The position numbers and the translations under genes are program-made. From Leptodactylus fallax (taxonomy: Eukaryota; Chordata; Amphibia; Anura; Leptodactylidae): a DNA stretch of 64,000 bases. The DNA is taken from the NCBI GenBank assembly GCA_947044405.1, contig CAMRHE010000650.1, positions 558,001 through 622,000 of the forward strand. The letters are read 5' to 3'. Shown here one piece after another: positions 21,844-33,629 of this stretch (its first letter is position 1; each line of letters opens with the position of its first letter). Under the pieces are notes generated by a model that was not told the origin of the DNA, made no database searches, and worked only from the letters and a program-made list of their open reading frames with translations.

Positions 21844-22885
21844 ACAGTCTGAGGGCAACATCAATCATATGGTTATAAAAAAAAGCAAGAGGACTAAATA
21901 TGATTTACAAGCTAAAGTAAAAAACATTCTAAATTCTTATACACAGATACACATACAGTATATGACTCATTTTCTTTGCAAATCTAATGTGTTATTACAA
22001 GTGAAGTGCTGGTAGTAGTAGATTGTGAGCCTTACTAGGCACAGAGAGTGTTGACGTGTGTAAAGGTGCTGTATAATGAATTTGCTCTAAAAAAAAAAAA
22101 AAAAAAAAAAAAAAACCAAGAGAAATAAATAAAATAACTTACTTAGACTGATGGCTGCTTCTGTCGTCCAAGTATATCCTGAAATAAGACTGTAAGGTTG
22201 AATTCACATGTAGCTGATTAGTTGCCGAATTTTCATTTAAATGGGGATTGCATGTCCAACAGAAACAATTCCATTCAGATGTATGAATGGGATTCATACA
22301 GGAATAAACAAAACAACTGTGCAGCAGAATCTCTATCAAGGAAATACTCAAAACTGTTCTGCAAGCCTCTGGTAAAAAAATAAAAATTTGGGTGTTTCTT
22401 GCTATGCTTTATCTGAAGGTTTCTCTGTGGCTCTGCTGCAGCTTTCAAACTTTGCAATGTAGGTTTTAATCACAGTATGTGGGTGAGATTTGTAGAAATC
22501 TCTTCTACAATGACGCTAGTGCACATTGCAGTGGGTTAGCCACCAGTGAGTTTGCCTATGATAATCCACCAAAATCACTAACTGTATGGCACCAGCCTAA
22601 GAGCTCTGCCTCATTGTCATCAGGTTGAGGTTTCTGATATGCTCCATAGTTTGTATTATACATTTAAAAATATAGCAAAACAATTTATAGCAAAGACAAA
22701 ATATTTGCTAACAAGTTAAAGGGTTTTCAGGTTCAATATTAAAAAAAACCTTCATGGGATAACCCCTCTTTAGAAGACAGCCACCTTGATGACAGTAAAT
22801 TACTACTCAGCATTCATGACTGTCCATGAATAATCTTTTTATTGTTTCCTATACATTGTAGATTTATTTTAGATAGGTACAGAAG

Positions 22886-22893
22886 ATGCAGGT
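22886..22893 (+). promoter_or_regulatory. Octamer-like element of V2b promoter
   Basis: ATGCAGGT, 92 bp before the V2b leader start; same element as in V2a and V2c. Confidence 0.4.
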
Positions 22894-22977
22894 TCTGGTC
22901 ATGTGACCCTGTACAGTTACGACCTCTAGAAGTTACATATATGTATGGGAAAAATATTGTGTAGTAAAACAGAAGAG

Positions 22978-23402
22978 ATGAAGCTCATTCTCAAAAGCTT
23001 TCTTCTGCTTCTTTACTTGGGTAACAGAACATCTGATGTGAGATATGATAACTATAACACCAGTACAGTTATTACCTCCCTATTTCTATGTATTTTCAGG
23101 AGTCAGAGCTGAGGTTAAGCTTCTTCAGTCACAATCGCTATCTGTACAATATGGGGGACAAGTCCAGATATCATGCACTGCTTATGGATATGACTTTTCC
23201 GACTATCGGCTTGCTTGGCTCAAGCAAGTTCCAAGAAATCAACCTGAGTACATGGGTTATATATATGATGGAAATACATATTTCACAGATCCATTTAAAC
23301 GAAGGTTTAGTATAAAGGCAGATAATAGTAAGAACATGGCTTACCTGAATATTAGTGATATTCATATGGAAGATGCTGCTGTGTATTACTGTGCTCGACA
23401 TC
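22978..23402 (+). CDS. IGHV: Family-2 heavy-chain-type V segment V2b
   Basis: Leader exon 22978-23020 (MKLILKSFLLLLYL; donor gtaaca, slightly weaker than gtaag), V exon 23100-23402, phase 1, open. Cysteines in QISCTAYGYDFS and DAAVYYCARH, tryptophan in LAWLKQVPRNQ. CDR2 (YIYDGNTYF) is two codons shorter than in V2a. The NIS glycosylation site in framework 3 is kept. It differs from V2a mainly in CDR1 and CDR2, the pattern expected for V genes under diversifying use. Followed by a perfect heptamer. Confidence 0.88.
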
Positions 23403-23440
23403 CACAGTGACATGTTACTATCAGCTCCTACACTAATATC
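23403..23440 (+). other. Recombination signal of V2b (weak nonamer)
   Basis: Heptamer CACAGTG 23403-23409; candidate nonamer ACTAATATC at 23432-23440 with a 22-bp spacer. Same weak form as V2a. Confidence 0.7.
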
Positions 23441-24310
23441 CTGTACACATTGCATTCATATCATTGCCATAAACCTGGGTGCAGACTGTGACAGGGCACA
23501 ATATACAATACATTACAGATGTCTGCAGCTGCCAACCTTCTGATAAGGTTCACTGACAGTTATCAGGAACAGTCATTAGATTTGATCCTAACGATTTCCT
23601 TAGGTAAAATTTATGACTGAGTATAACTTCTAGGTACATGAAATGCAATGTGTACTATTCATTTTTTGCTTTGCAATAGAATGTTATTAATAAAGAGTAT
23701 GTGACAGAGGGATCATAGCCAAATTCGATCAAAAAAACAGAAAAGTGTTAAACATCTTACGATCCTATTGGGGTATCCTGAACCTTGATCCTGACCTGCA
23801 GATCTGATCAAGGAATATCCCTGTGTATCTTTCAGGAGGGGACATAGTTTAAAGGACCATCTAGAACATAACCATTTAGTATGCCAACATCATGATCATG
23901 TATGTGTCAGGACATTCCACACGCAACATGACTGCTGATTTCCAATCACAGGCCTCAGCTGTCCCCATGTCAAACCTTGACATTGCCTAAGAAGCCAGAA
24001 GACCACTGAAGAGGACCCCAAGAGAGCCCAGAAGAGGTGAATACGTGGTACGTGGCTCCAGAGAAGTGAGATCCGTGGCACATACACACACGTGGACAAA
24101 ATTGTTGGTACCCCTCGTTTAATGAAAGAAAAACCCACAATAGTCACAGAAATAACTTGAATCTGACAAAAGTAATAATATATAAAAATTCTATGAAAAT
24201 GAACAATTGAAAGTCATAGTAGTATAATGTTGTACCGTGTTAGCCATTGAAAGTAGTGGAAGAGTGAAGAAATCAGGCTATACCTTTTAGAGGCTAACCA
24301 AGTGTATTTG

Positions 24311-24352
24311 ATAAGTAAGCTTTCAGAAGACTAGCTTCCTTCATCAGACATG
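24311..24352 (-). ncRNA. Hammerhead-like motif, left PLE arm
   Basis: Minus strand: CTGATGA, stem AGGAAG / CTTCT with loop CTAGT, then GAAA and the palindrome AAGCTT. Order and spacing fit a type I hammerhead with a minimal stem III. Same sequence as the motif at 26140-26180. Confidence 0.55.
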
Positions 24353-24664
24353 GTGTTATACAAGAACTGAAAATTCACAGATTTTTTTTATACCCTATAC
24401 ACATGGTCTTCAAAGGATTTTAGAGTCCTTAAAAAACCCAAAATAAAATGCAATCTAAGTAGAGAAGTTATTTACAACCGGTCAAAAAACAATTTGGAAA
24501 GTTCTGGTGCGTGACAGAGGGATCTGTTATCTGTTTGCTATCAGGAGGTGATTTGTGACCCTCACAGTTCATATATAGTGTGACATGAAGCTGGCATGAA
24601 TATTAAGTCCAAATTGCAGAGTTTTAAATTTTTGCATAAACCATTTTACCTTTGGAGAGGATCT

Positions 24665-25753
24665 ACTGTATATCTATAGTGAATGGGAACTTCAATGGAG
24701 GCCAGATGTGCACCCCAGTATGCAAATCTCTTTATGGCAGAACTGGAAGGAGCATATTTATCAACATACACCACCAAACCTATGATTTACCTTCGTTATA
24801 TTGATGATATCCTTGTCATCTGGACTGGAAGTGAGGAGGCCCTACTTCAATTCCATAATGACTTCAATGACTTTCACCCGACCATCAACCTTAAACTTAG
24901 CTATTCAGGGAGTGAAATCCACTTTCTGAATACCACAATATACAAAGACCACCGGCTACTCACATCGATATACCACAAACCCACAGACAGAACGGCCTAC
25001 CTGAGAAACGACAACTTCCACCACAAGCACACAAGACAATCTATTATTTACAGCCAGGCTATATGATACAATCGTATTTGCTCCGACAAAGCAGACCTGA
25101 ACAAGCACCTTCTGGATCTGAGGATGAAATTTCTCCGATTGGGATACAAACCAAAAGTGACGGACAACCAATTAAACAAAGTGGCAGCCTTTAACAGAGA
25201 CAGCCTGCTCAGATATAGAGAGACCCAGAAAGATGCCCCAGTGCCCCTAGTTGTCACCTACAACCCACAGCTGGAAATCCTACGAAGGATTGCCAAGGAA
25301 CTCCAACCTGTGCTACATAGGGACAACAGACTCAAGGACATATTTCCAGTCCCCCCTCTCCTTTACTTTCGACAACCACCAAACCTGAGGCGTATTATTG
25401 TCCGGAGTGCCCTGAAGGCCCCAACTGAAAATGGCACCTCACCTTGCCTACAAAAAAGGTGCATGACCTGCAAGCACATCCACACCGCTGACAGTGTACC
25501 TATCCCACAGTCACAACAAGTGCACAGAATTAGGGGGACATTTTCCTGCAGGTCTTCCAATGTGGTGTATCTCATAATGTGTGTGCAATGTCCCACCACA
25601 GGCCTCTATGTGGGGGAAACAGGGCAGAGACTTAGTCAGCGAATGAACTCACACAGATCCAACATTAATAACAACAGAACAGATCTCCCAGTGGCCGCAC
25701 ATTTTTCCATAAAAAAAAACACTATATTGAAGATTTGCGGGTTGTGGTTTTAA
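24665..25753 (+). pseudogene. PLE reverse transcriptase (C-terminal half) and GIY-YIG endonuclease
   Basis: Opens within RT motif B (TSMEARCAPQYANLFM), then the catalytic box RYIDDILVIW and the Penelope FLNTTIY block. A single TGA at about 25067 interrupts the linker; the same frame then runs on to 25753. The endonuclease shows the cysteine motif RCMTCKH, then VVYLIMCVQCPTTGLYVGET and a conserved arginine helix. RT motifs before B are absent (5' truncation). If complete, the protein would prime reverse transcription at a nick made by its endonuclease. Confidence 0.85.
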
Positions 25754-26139
25754 TGGGACAGTTTAAGACGCAGTAGGAGAGGAAACAATGGGAGTACAAG
25801 TTTGTGCACAAATTTAAAACTCTGCAATTTGGACTTAATATTCATGCCAGTTTCATGTTACACTATGTATGAACCGTGATTTGGACTCAATATTCATACC
25901 AGCTTCATGTCACACTATATATGAACTGTGAGGGTCACAAATCACCTCCTGATAGCAAACAGATAACAGATCCCTCTGTCACGCACCACTTTCCAGATTG
26001 TTTTTTGACCGGTTGTAAATAACTTCTCTACTTAGATTGCATTTTGTTTTGGTTTTTTTAAGGACTCTAAAATCCTTTGAAAACCATGTGTATAGGGTAT
26101 AAAAAAAAATCTGTGAATTTTCAGTTCTTGTATAACACC

Positions 26140-26180
26140 ATGTCTGATGAAGGAAGCTAGTCTTCTGAAAGCTTACTTAT
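26140..26180 (+). ncRNA. Hammerhead-like motif, right PLE arm
   Basis: CTGATGA at 26144-26150, stem II AGGAAG/CTTCT, GAAA at 26167-26170, then palindrome AAGCTT. Core positions are intact. Confidence 0.55.
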
Positions 26181-27049
26181 CAAATACACTTGGTTAGCCT
26201 CTAAAAGGTATTGCCTGATTTCTTCACTCTTCCAAATGAAAGTCAGACATTGCTTCTCAACCATGCTTCAACAGAATTTTTAAAAGAAGAAAACTCATGA
26301 AACAGGCCTGGACAAAAATGATGGTACCCTTAACTTAATATTTTGTTGCGCAACCTTTTGAGGCAATCATTGCAATCAAACGATTCCTGTAACTGTCAGA
26401 GACTTCTGCACCTCTCAACAGGTATTTTGGCCCACTCCTCATGAGCAAACTGCTCCAGTTGTCTTGGGTTTGAAGGGTGCCTTTTTCAGATGGCATGTTT
26501 CAGCTCCTTCCAAAGATGCTCAATAGGATTTAGGTCAGGGCTCATAGAAGGCCACTTCAGAATAGTCCAATGTTTTCCTCTTAGCCTTTCTTGGGTGTTT
26601 TAAGCTGTGTGTTTTGGGTCATTATCCTGTTGCAAGACCCATGACCTGCGACTGAGACCAAGCTTTCTGACACTGGGCAGCACATTTCTCTCTAGAATCC
26701 CTTGATAGTCTTGAGATTTCATTGTACCCTGCACAGATTCAAGACACTCTGTGCCAGATGCAGCAAAGCAGCCTCAGAACATAACAGAGCCTCCTCCATG
26801 TTTCACAGTAGGGACAGTGTTCTTTTCAAGATATGCTTTATTTTTTGGTCTGTGAACATAGAGCTGAGGTGCCTTGCCAAAAATTTAGATTTTTGTCTCA
26901 TCTGTCCATAGGACATTCTCCCAGAAGCTTTGTGGCTTGTCAACATGTAGTTTGACAAATTACTTTTGTCAAATTCAAGTTATTTATGTGACCATTGTGG
27001 GTTTTTCTTTCTTTGCCTAAGAGACCAGAAGACCACTGAGCCTAGGAGA

Positions 27050-27460
27050 GGTGAATACGTGGTATGTGGCTCCAGAGAAGTGACATCCGTGGCACATATA
27101 AATGTGGCAGATTTACCAGCACATCTACAGGTCGTACTTTCAAAAACAGGGACTTCATCAACTGTCTTACTGCCAGTATTGTGCATCTCACCACATGCCC
27201 CTGCCCTCATAATTACATATGGAAAACGAAGAGGGAATTTAGGCATCGTGTCCTTGATCATATTGGTAACATCTCACGACATGAGGACAGACTCCTTGGA
27301 AAACACATGTGAAATGCACAATGGAGACCCCTTGGGACTAATGTTCTAGGGGATTGAGAAAATCCGTCCCTCTGTCTGGTGTGGAAATTGGGACCACAGA
27401 ATACTCCAGAAAGAGGCACAATGGAGGCTGGACTACACAGCAATAATGTATTAGCTCCCT
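27050..27460 (+). pseudogene. PLE GIY-YIG endonuclease relic (unit 2)
   Basis: Near copy of the unit-1 relic with the same stop and the same degenerate HNYIWKTKR core. It differs by scattered substitutions. It follows the duplicated block next to the truncated Tc1. Confidence 0.75.
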
Positions 27461-28247
27461 GGCCGGCGTTTTCTCCTACCAGAAGTGCAAGGGGAGCATT
27501 CTGCTAGGCCTTCCCATTGACAATTGGAAGCACGCCACATGGGAGGGAGTGTGGGCTGGGGATGTGGTTTATGACGTAAAAGCACGCCGAATGTAGCAGC
27601 CGGCCGCATTATCTCTAGTAACAGCTCCCACCATCGGGGCACCGAGAAATGCAGTTTTCATTGCAATCTTCTTTCTGTAAGGATTGACTCATCTCACTTT
27701 CTTTTTATCCTGCTGATGAACCCATCAATATACAGTATAAAACGCGTAGAGAAATAGTTTCAGTTTAAGGGGACATTTTATTAGTTTCTTTATGTGGCTT
27801 CACATTGGTAATACAGGATGAAAGTCTTTTTATCATGCTAATGTGGAGCTGCTGTTTAGATGTAGTTCGGCCTGAATTGCATTAACAACTGTTAGAAAGT
27901 CACAAGTCATGTCACATTTGTTGACAGTTCTATCTAACTTTATTATTATTTCTGACATGTCTGTAAGCATTTTAATATTATTTTTGGATTAATTATTAAA
28001 GGTTATGTTTTAACCAGTCCTTCTTACCTCTCCTGTGATTCTAAGTTTAAATAAATGTGGAGGAGTTCCTCAGTGAAATAAAAACAGCTTATGACCGATA
28101 GATGGTGTCATATAACTGGGTTTCATCATTTACAGATTTCATATAAATGAGGAAACATCTAGAGAAGGTGCAGTGTGGCTGATGTCTGTCTCTACAGTAA
28201 TACCTCATGTTCTGCTAGTCACATACTGGATTGTTATTAGATACATC

Positions 28248-28678
28248 ATGTTTCTGAGAGTTGCTTTTCTTCTATTCTTCTGCGTGGGTAAGACTTAGAG
28301 TAACAAATCCTAAATTCTCACACCATCACTTGTAACTCACTATTATATCCCTTCATTTCTGCCTTCAGGAGTCACTTGTAATGTATTATTAAGTCAACGC
28401 AGTTCTAAAAGTCAAGCCTATGGAGAACCTTTTGTCATATCATGTGAAGCTTCTGGATATGAGTTTACCAGATACTGGCTATCCTGGTTAAAATATGTTC
28501 CAGGAAAAGACCCTATCTATATAGGACATATTGACCCATCTGGTGGCTACACCGGAATGACAGATTCATTTAGGGTTAGATTTGAATTAAAAACAGATAA
28601 TGCAAAAAACATGGGATACATGGAGATAAAGAAAGTTCAGTATGGAGATGCTGCGGTGTATTACTGTGCTCGATGGAG
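28248..28678 (+). CDS. IGHV: Family-1 heavy-chain-type V segment V1c
   Basis: Leader exon 28248-28287 (same peptide as V1b), V exon 28369-28678, phase 1, open frame. Cysteines in FVISCEASGYEFT and AAVYYCARW, tryptophan in WLSWLKYVPGKDP. Differs from V1b at a handful of residues, including GHIDPSGGY in CDR2. Complete RSS follows. Looks functional. It is the only V left in unit 3. Confidence 0.88.
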
Positions 28679-28718
28679 CACAGTGTTCCTGTTACTAGTA
28701 TAGAGTCAGACAAAAAAC
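28679..28718 (+). other. Recombination signal of V1c
   Basis: Heptamer CACAGTG 28679-28685, 24-bp spacer, nonamer ACAAAAAAC 28710-28718 (8 of 9). Confidence 0.84.
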
Positions 28719-29695
28719 ACAGTCTGAGGGCAACATCAATCATGTGGTTATAAAAAAGAGGAGAAAAAAATGATTTACAAGTTAAAATAAAAAAATCTTC
28801 CAAATTCTTATACACAGATACACATACAGTATATGACTCATTTTCTTTGCAAATCTAATGTGTTATTACAAGTGAAGTGCTGGTAGTAGTAGATTGTGAG
28901 CCTTACTAGGCACAGTGGGTGATGATGTTTGTAAAGGTGCTGTATAATGCATTTGCTCTAAAAAGAGAACAAGAGAAATAAATAAAATAACTTAGACTAT
29001 TGTCTTCAGTCTGTGGTTCTCTGGCTGATGGCTGGTTCTGTCGTCCAAGTATATCCTGAAATAAGACTTTAAGGTTGAAGTCACATGTGGCTGATTAGTT
29101 GCCAAATTTTCATTTAAATGGGGATTGCATGTGCAACAGAAACAATTCCATTCAGATGTATGAATGGGATTCATACTGGGATAAACAAAACAACTGTGCA
29201 GCAGAATCTCTATCAAGGAAATCCTCAAAACTCTTCTGCAAGCCTCTGTGGGAAAAAAAAATTAAAATTGGGTGTTTCTTGCTATGCTTTATCTGAAGGT
29301 TTCTCTGTGGCTCTGCTGCAGCTTTCAACCTTTGCAATGTAGGTTTTAATCACAGCATGTGGGTGAGATTTGTAGAAATCTCTTCTACAATGACGCTAGT
29401 GCACATTGCAGTGGGTTAGCCACCAGTGAGTTTGCCTATGATAATCCACCAAAATCACTAACTGTATGGCACCAGCCTAAGAGCTCTGCCTCATTGTCAT
29501 CAGGCTGAGGTTTCTGATATGCTCCATAGTTTGTATTATACATTTAAAAATATAGCAAAACAATTTATAGCAAAGACAAAATATTTGCTAACAAGTTAAA
29601 GGGTTTTCAGATTCAATATTAAAAAAAACCTTCATGGGACAACCCCTCTTTAGAAGGCAGCCACCTTGGTGACAGTAAATTACTACTCAGCATTC

Positions 29696-29873
29696 ATTAT
29701 TCATATTGAAGGCTCCCAGGCCTGTCATTACATTACAGCTATTAAGCGATGCCAGAGGCATCATCTAATAGCAGTGAAGGCATTTTGCTATTCACTGCGA
29801 TACAGTAGTATGATCGATCAGACTCCCTAGGTTTCAAAGTAAAAGTATAAAAAAAAAAGTTTTTAAAAGTATG

Positions 29874-29906
<33 letters not shown>

Positions 29907-30655
29907 ACAAAAGTTCAAATCACCCCCCTTTCCCTAGATCAGATATAAAAGTAAATAAACAAAAGTAAACATAAACACATTAGGTGTCCCCGCGCTCCAA
30001 AATGCCCGAACTATTAAAATATTTATCCCATACGGTGAACGGCGTAGCGGGGAAAAAAAAAATCAAAATGGCCAAATAGCGTTTTTTTCAACACTTTGTC
30101 TCCTATAAAAAAATTGAATAAAACGTGATCAAACCATCAGATCTTTCCCCAAATGGTATCAATAAAAACGTCATGTTGTCCCGCATAGAAAGACGCCTTA
30201 CCCAGCTCCATACATGTAAATATGAAAAAGTTACAGGTGTCACAATATGGCGACGCTAAATTTTTTTTTCTATTTAACAAAGTTTTTAATTTTTTAAAAA
30301 GTATCAAAACATTACAAATACTATATATATTTGGTATCGCTGTGTTCATACTGACCCGCAGAATACAGGTAACATGTCATTTTTACCACACAGTGAATGC
30401 TGTAAAAATTAAACCCATATGAATTTGGCGCAAATGCAGTTTTTCTCCAATTGCACCTCATTATGAATTTTTTTCCAGCTTCCCAGTACATTGCACAGCA
30501 TATTGAATAGTGACATTACAAAGTACAATTTGTTTCGCAAACAATAAGCCATCATGTGACTCTGTGACCTGAAAAATGAAAAAGTTATGGCTCTTGGAAT
30601 GTGGGGAGGGAAAAACGAAAATGCAAAAACAAAAAATGGCCCGGTCATTAAGGGG
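29696..30655. repeat. A/T-rich anuran interspersed repeat replacing a V2 segment
   Basis: Contains poly-A tracts (about 29876-29905), 'tcacccccctttccct', 'cggcgtagcgggg' and ends 'cggtcattaaggggttaa'. The same family occurs at 60210-61320. The flanks are unit DNA from before and after the V2 position, so the V2 leader, V exon and RSS have been deleted here. Confidence 0.75.
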
Positions 30656-30983
30656 TTAAAGGACCATCTAGCACATAACCATTTAGTATGCCAACATCAT
30701 GATCATAAATAATAAAAAGAAAAAGGTTTTATTACCACACTGGCGCCTCTGGTGGTCCTGTGGGGACCTGGATAGTAATGCCTCAGGATTAAGTAAGGTA
30801 AAAAGAGAAAGAGTCTGGCAAGTTGCTGCTCCCCCTGGGACCACCTGTCTGTAGGACAGTGGTAGTGCAAATAGTAAAAAAACAGGGTATGTATGAGCGC
30901 TACTTAATCAGCCAGACATGTATTAAAATGAAACTTTTTTTATTGGATCACAATGTTACTCCACAAGGTGGCGATATAAAGTA

Positions 30984-31027
30984 TGGCAACGCGTTTCGAC
31001 GTCTTAACTGACGTCTTCATCAGGCCA
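30984..31027 (-). ncRNA. Hammerhead ribozyme-like motif, left arm (core intact)
   Basis: Minus strand: stem I TGGC, core CTGATGA, A, stem II GACGTC-AGTTAA-GACGTC, GAA, then palindromic stem III ACGCGT, T at the cleavage site, and stem I GCCA. Both stems and all invariant bases can be seen. The palindromic stem III suggests activity as a dimer, as proposed for other short-stem III hammerheads in retroelements. An extra A follows the CUGAUGA core. Confidence 0.65.
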
Positions 31028-31621
31028 ACTAGATAAGAATCAAATAAAACAGTGGTATAGTATAATGCATATAAATAATATAAGATATAATAAAAACATT
31101 GTTATACATAAGAAACAATCTACATGTATATACATAGACACACACAAACATGTATACACACATATCCCAGAACACATATAAATGTACACATATGGTGGCA
31201 ATCAACAAATGGTTAATGTATAAATAAGTAAAATGAAAAGTGAATGGATTGGTATAAGAACAAATATGGGTTAGATAGATATGAAAAATGGTTATAGTTA
31301 ATGAGAAAGAGGAGATGGAGGATATACAGTATATGGTACCAAGATTAGATGATTAGGTAGGTAATAATAGAATAGGGGGATATATATGAATACGTCTCGG
31401 AAATAATTGTAATAAGTGAAAAGAAGGGGGGGGAGGGATATGGTTGTGACATACAATAGATGAATGAGTAGTCAATACATCTGGTTGTTTATAAAAGGTG
31501 GTGGAGTGTGAGAGTATATCTAATTGATACAATAAATAATTAGGATAGGGATGGGATAGTTGATAAAAAAAATGGAGTGAAGGATAGTTGATGAAAAAAT
31601 GGATAATAAAGCAGGAAATGA

Positions 31622-31623
<2 letters not shown>

Positions 31624-31690
<67 letters not shown>
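31624..31690. repeat. (TA)n(CA)n microsatellite
   Basis: About 20 TA units followed by about 13 CA units. It explains the open frames rich in IYIYIY or VCVCVC in this place. Confidence 0.95.
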
Positions 31691-31692
<2 letters not shown>

Positions 31693-31881
31693 GATGGTTA
31701 GATGAATGAGCAATAAATAATTCAATGGATAAATCATGGGTACATGAATAAATGGAACATCAGGTAAATAGATATGTAATGATAATCCTAATAATTGATT
31801 ATAAATGTTTGTAGGGTTAAATGAGAAATATACTTAAAGTAGACTAAATAGTGGATATAATGTTTGTAGAAGCAACTACTG

Positions 31882-32310
31882 ATTTGATATATACAGAGTT
31901 GATGTGAAATATAAACAAATAAATAGATAAATGTGACCTTAAAAGCATATAATGAATAACTAAATGGATATGGGATGAAGGTTTAGACTTACCACGTTAG
32001 ATCATGGAGCAGGCACAAAGTGTGCTCCTCTCATGATACTAGCGCTTTAAATAAGGGCTTGATTAGTGCAGGTGGCATTGAGAGAAAAAAATATATATAT
32101 ATACAGAGTTGATGTGAAATATAAACAAATAAATAGATAAATGTGACCTTAAAAGCATGTAATGAATAACTAAATGGATATGGGGATGAAGGTTTAGACT
32201 TACCACTCTAGATCATGGAGCAGGCACAAAGTGTGCCCCTCTCATGATACTAGCGCTTTAAATAAGGGCTTGATTAGTGCAGGTGGCATTGAGAGAGAAG
32301 AAAAAAAAAA
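31882..32310. repeat. Two 210-bp tandem copies within the PLE 3' region
   Basis: 'tacagagttgatgtgaaat' at 31892 and 32102, with the following 200 bp nearly identical (for example 'gatcatggagcaggcac' in both). Confidence 0.85.
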
Positions 32311-32333
32311 AAAAAAAAAAGGTACATGTTTTT

Positions 32334-33120
32334 TTAAAAATTGGATTCTACAGTGTCATTAAGACCATGGGGCATGAGTGTATTAAGTTTGTAAATCCAA
32401 AAAGATTCACGTTGGCGGAGTTGTAAAAAACGGTTGGGAGCAGTATTAGGGATGTGTTCAATGGGGATGATGGAAATATGTTTGAAATCTTTTTGGTGTT
32501 TGAGAGAACAGTGTAGGGAAAGGTTATGTTTTTTGAATCCCTTGGTAACATTTGATCGGTGGTTGTTAATGCGTAAGTGCAAAGGTTGGATGGTGCGACC
32601 AACATATTGAAGGTTACAAGGGCATTCTAACACATAAATAACATAATTGGTATTACAATTTAGAAATGAATTAATTGGGAAACTTTCGTTAGTAGTTTTG
32701 GATGTAATCAAGGTTTGTTGGTGTTTAATATTACTACAGCAAGCACATTGTGGGTGTCCGCATCTGAAAACTCCTTTTTTTTTAGTGATAGAGTGTTATC
32801 TGTTTTATTCTTTTCCATACGGATTCGGCTGGGGGCTAAAGATTCCGCAGGGTAGTGGCTCTTCTGAAAGTAATTGTGGGTCGTTTGGGAAGTTGTTGCT
32901 GAAGATAGCAGTCACTCAGAAGAATATCCCAGTGTTGAGTTATGATAGATTTTATTAGTTTATGACTGGAGTTGTATGTGGTTATAAAACTAGACCTGTG
33001 TTTGATGGGAAGGGTTGAAGGATCCTGTTTTTGTTTCTCTATTAAACATGAAGCCTGTGATAATTCAGAGGTTCTCTTAATCGCATTTTGTACTACAGAT
33101 TTTGGATAATGTTTATCCAT
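32334..33120 (-). pseudogene. PLE linker and GIY-YIG endonuclease
   Basis: The RT thumb/linker (32836-33120) shows SSFITTYNSSHKLIK and ITFRRATTLRNL, typical of Neptune-type PLEs. After a frame change comes a cysteine motif CGHPQCACC and the endonuclease core YVIYVLECPCNLQYVGRT with the arginine/histidine helix LRINNHRSNV (32334-32711). It ends near FWIYKLNTLMPHGLN. RT catalytic motifs are missing, so this copy is dead. Confidence 0.85.
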
Positions 33121-33629
33121 GAATCTGCATTTTAATATTTTGGACCACCTTTTATAAACAACCAGATGTATTGACTACTCATCCATCTATTGTATGTCAC
33201 AACCATATCCCTCCCCCCCTTCTTTTCATTTATTACAATTATTTCCTAGACGTATTCATATATATCCCCCTATTCTATTATTACCTACCTAATCATCTAA
33301 TCTTGGTACCATATACTGTATATCCTCCATCTCCTCTTTCTCATTAACTATAACCATTTTTCATATCTATCTAACCCATATTTGTTCTTATACCAATCCA
33401 TTCACTTTTCATTTTACTTATTTATACATTAACCATTTGTTGATTGCCACCATATGTGTACATTTATATGTGTGCTGGGATATGTGTGTACATACATGCA
33501 TACATGTGTTTGTGTGTGTCTTTGTATATACATGTAAATTGTTTCTTATGTATAACAATGTTTTTATTATATCTTATATTATTTATATACATTATACTAT
33601 ACCACTGTTTTATTTGATTCTTATCTAGT

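Larger units (their letters stand above)
24216..26236 (+). mobile_element. Penelope-like element, 5'-truncated, with inverted terminal repeats
   Basis: 2021 bp, flanked by the 8-bp repeat TGAAAGTC (24208-24215 and 26237-26244). Ends are inverted copies of one another (24216-24640 against 25800-26236), the pseudo-LTR arrangement known for Penelope elements. The right arm has a short tandem duplication around 25827-25930. The centre holds the RT end and the endonuclease. Confidence 0.88.
24087..27016 (-). mobile_element. Tc1-type transposon relic split by a PLE (unit 2)
   Basis: The left end CACACGTGGACAAAATTGTT and the transposase body at about 26310-26960 (minus strand) match the uninterrupted copy at 34005-34939. 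The right terminal repeat is missing its last ~40 bp and runs straight into duplicated V-unit DNA. The PLE at 24216-26236 lies inside it. The transposase lacks its N-terminus and is dead. Confidence 0.82.
20745..27640 (+). repeat. V duplication unit 2
   Basis: Contains V1b, V2b, a Tc1 split by a PLE, and a second PLE endonuclease relic. It lacks the SINE and LINE of unit 1. Its head ('aaaacgcgtagagaaatag') and leader variant ('ctgcgtgg') match unit 3. The block 'ccagaagaccactga' to 'gtggctccagagaagtgaca' occurs twice, on both sides of the Tc1 (about 23997-24080 and 27027-27085). Confidence 0.8.

Noticed and set aside
31353..31737. Frames with IYIYIY and VCVCVC runs
   Set aside because: Produced by the TA/CA microsatellite.
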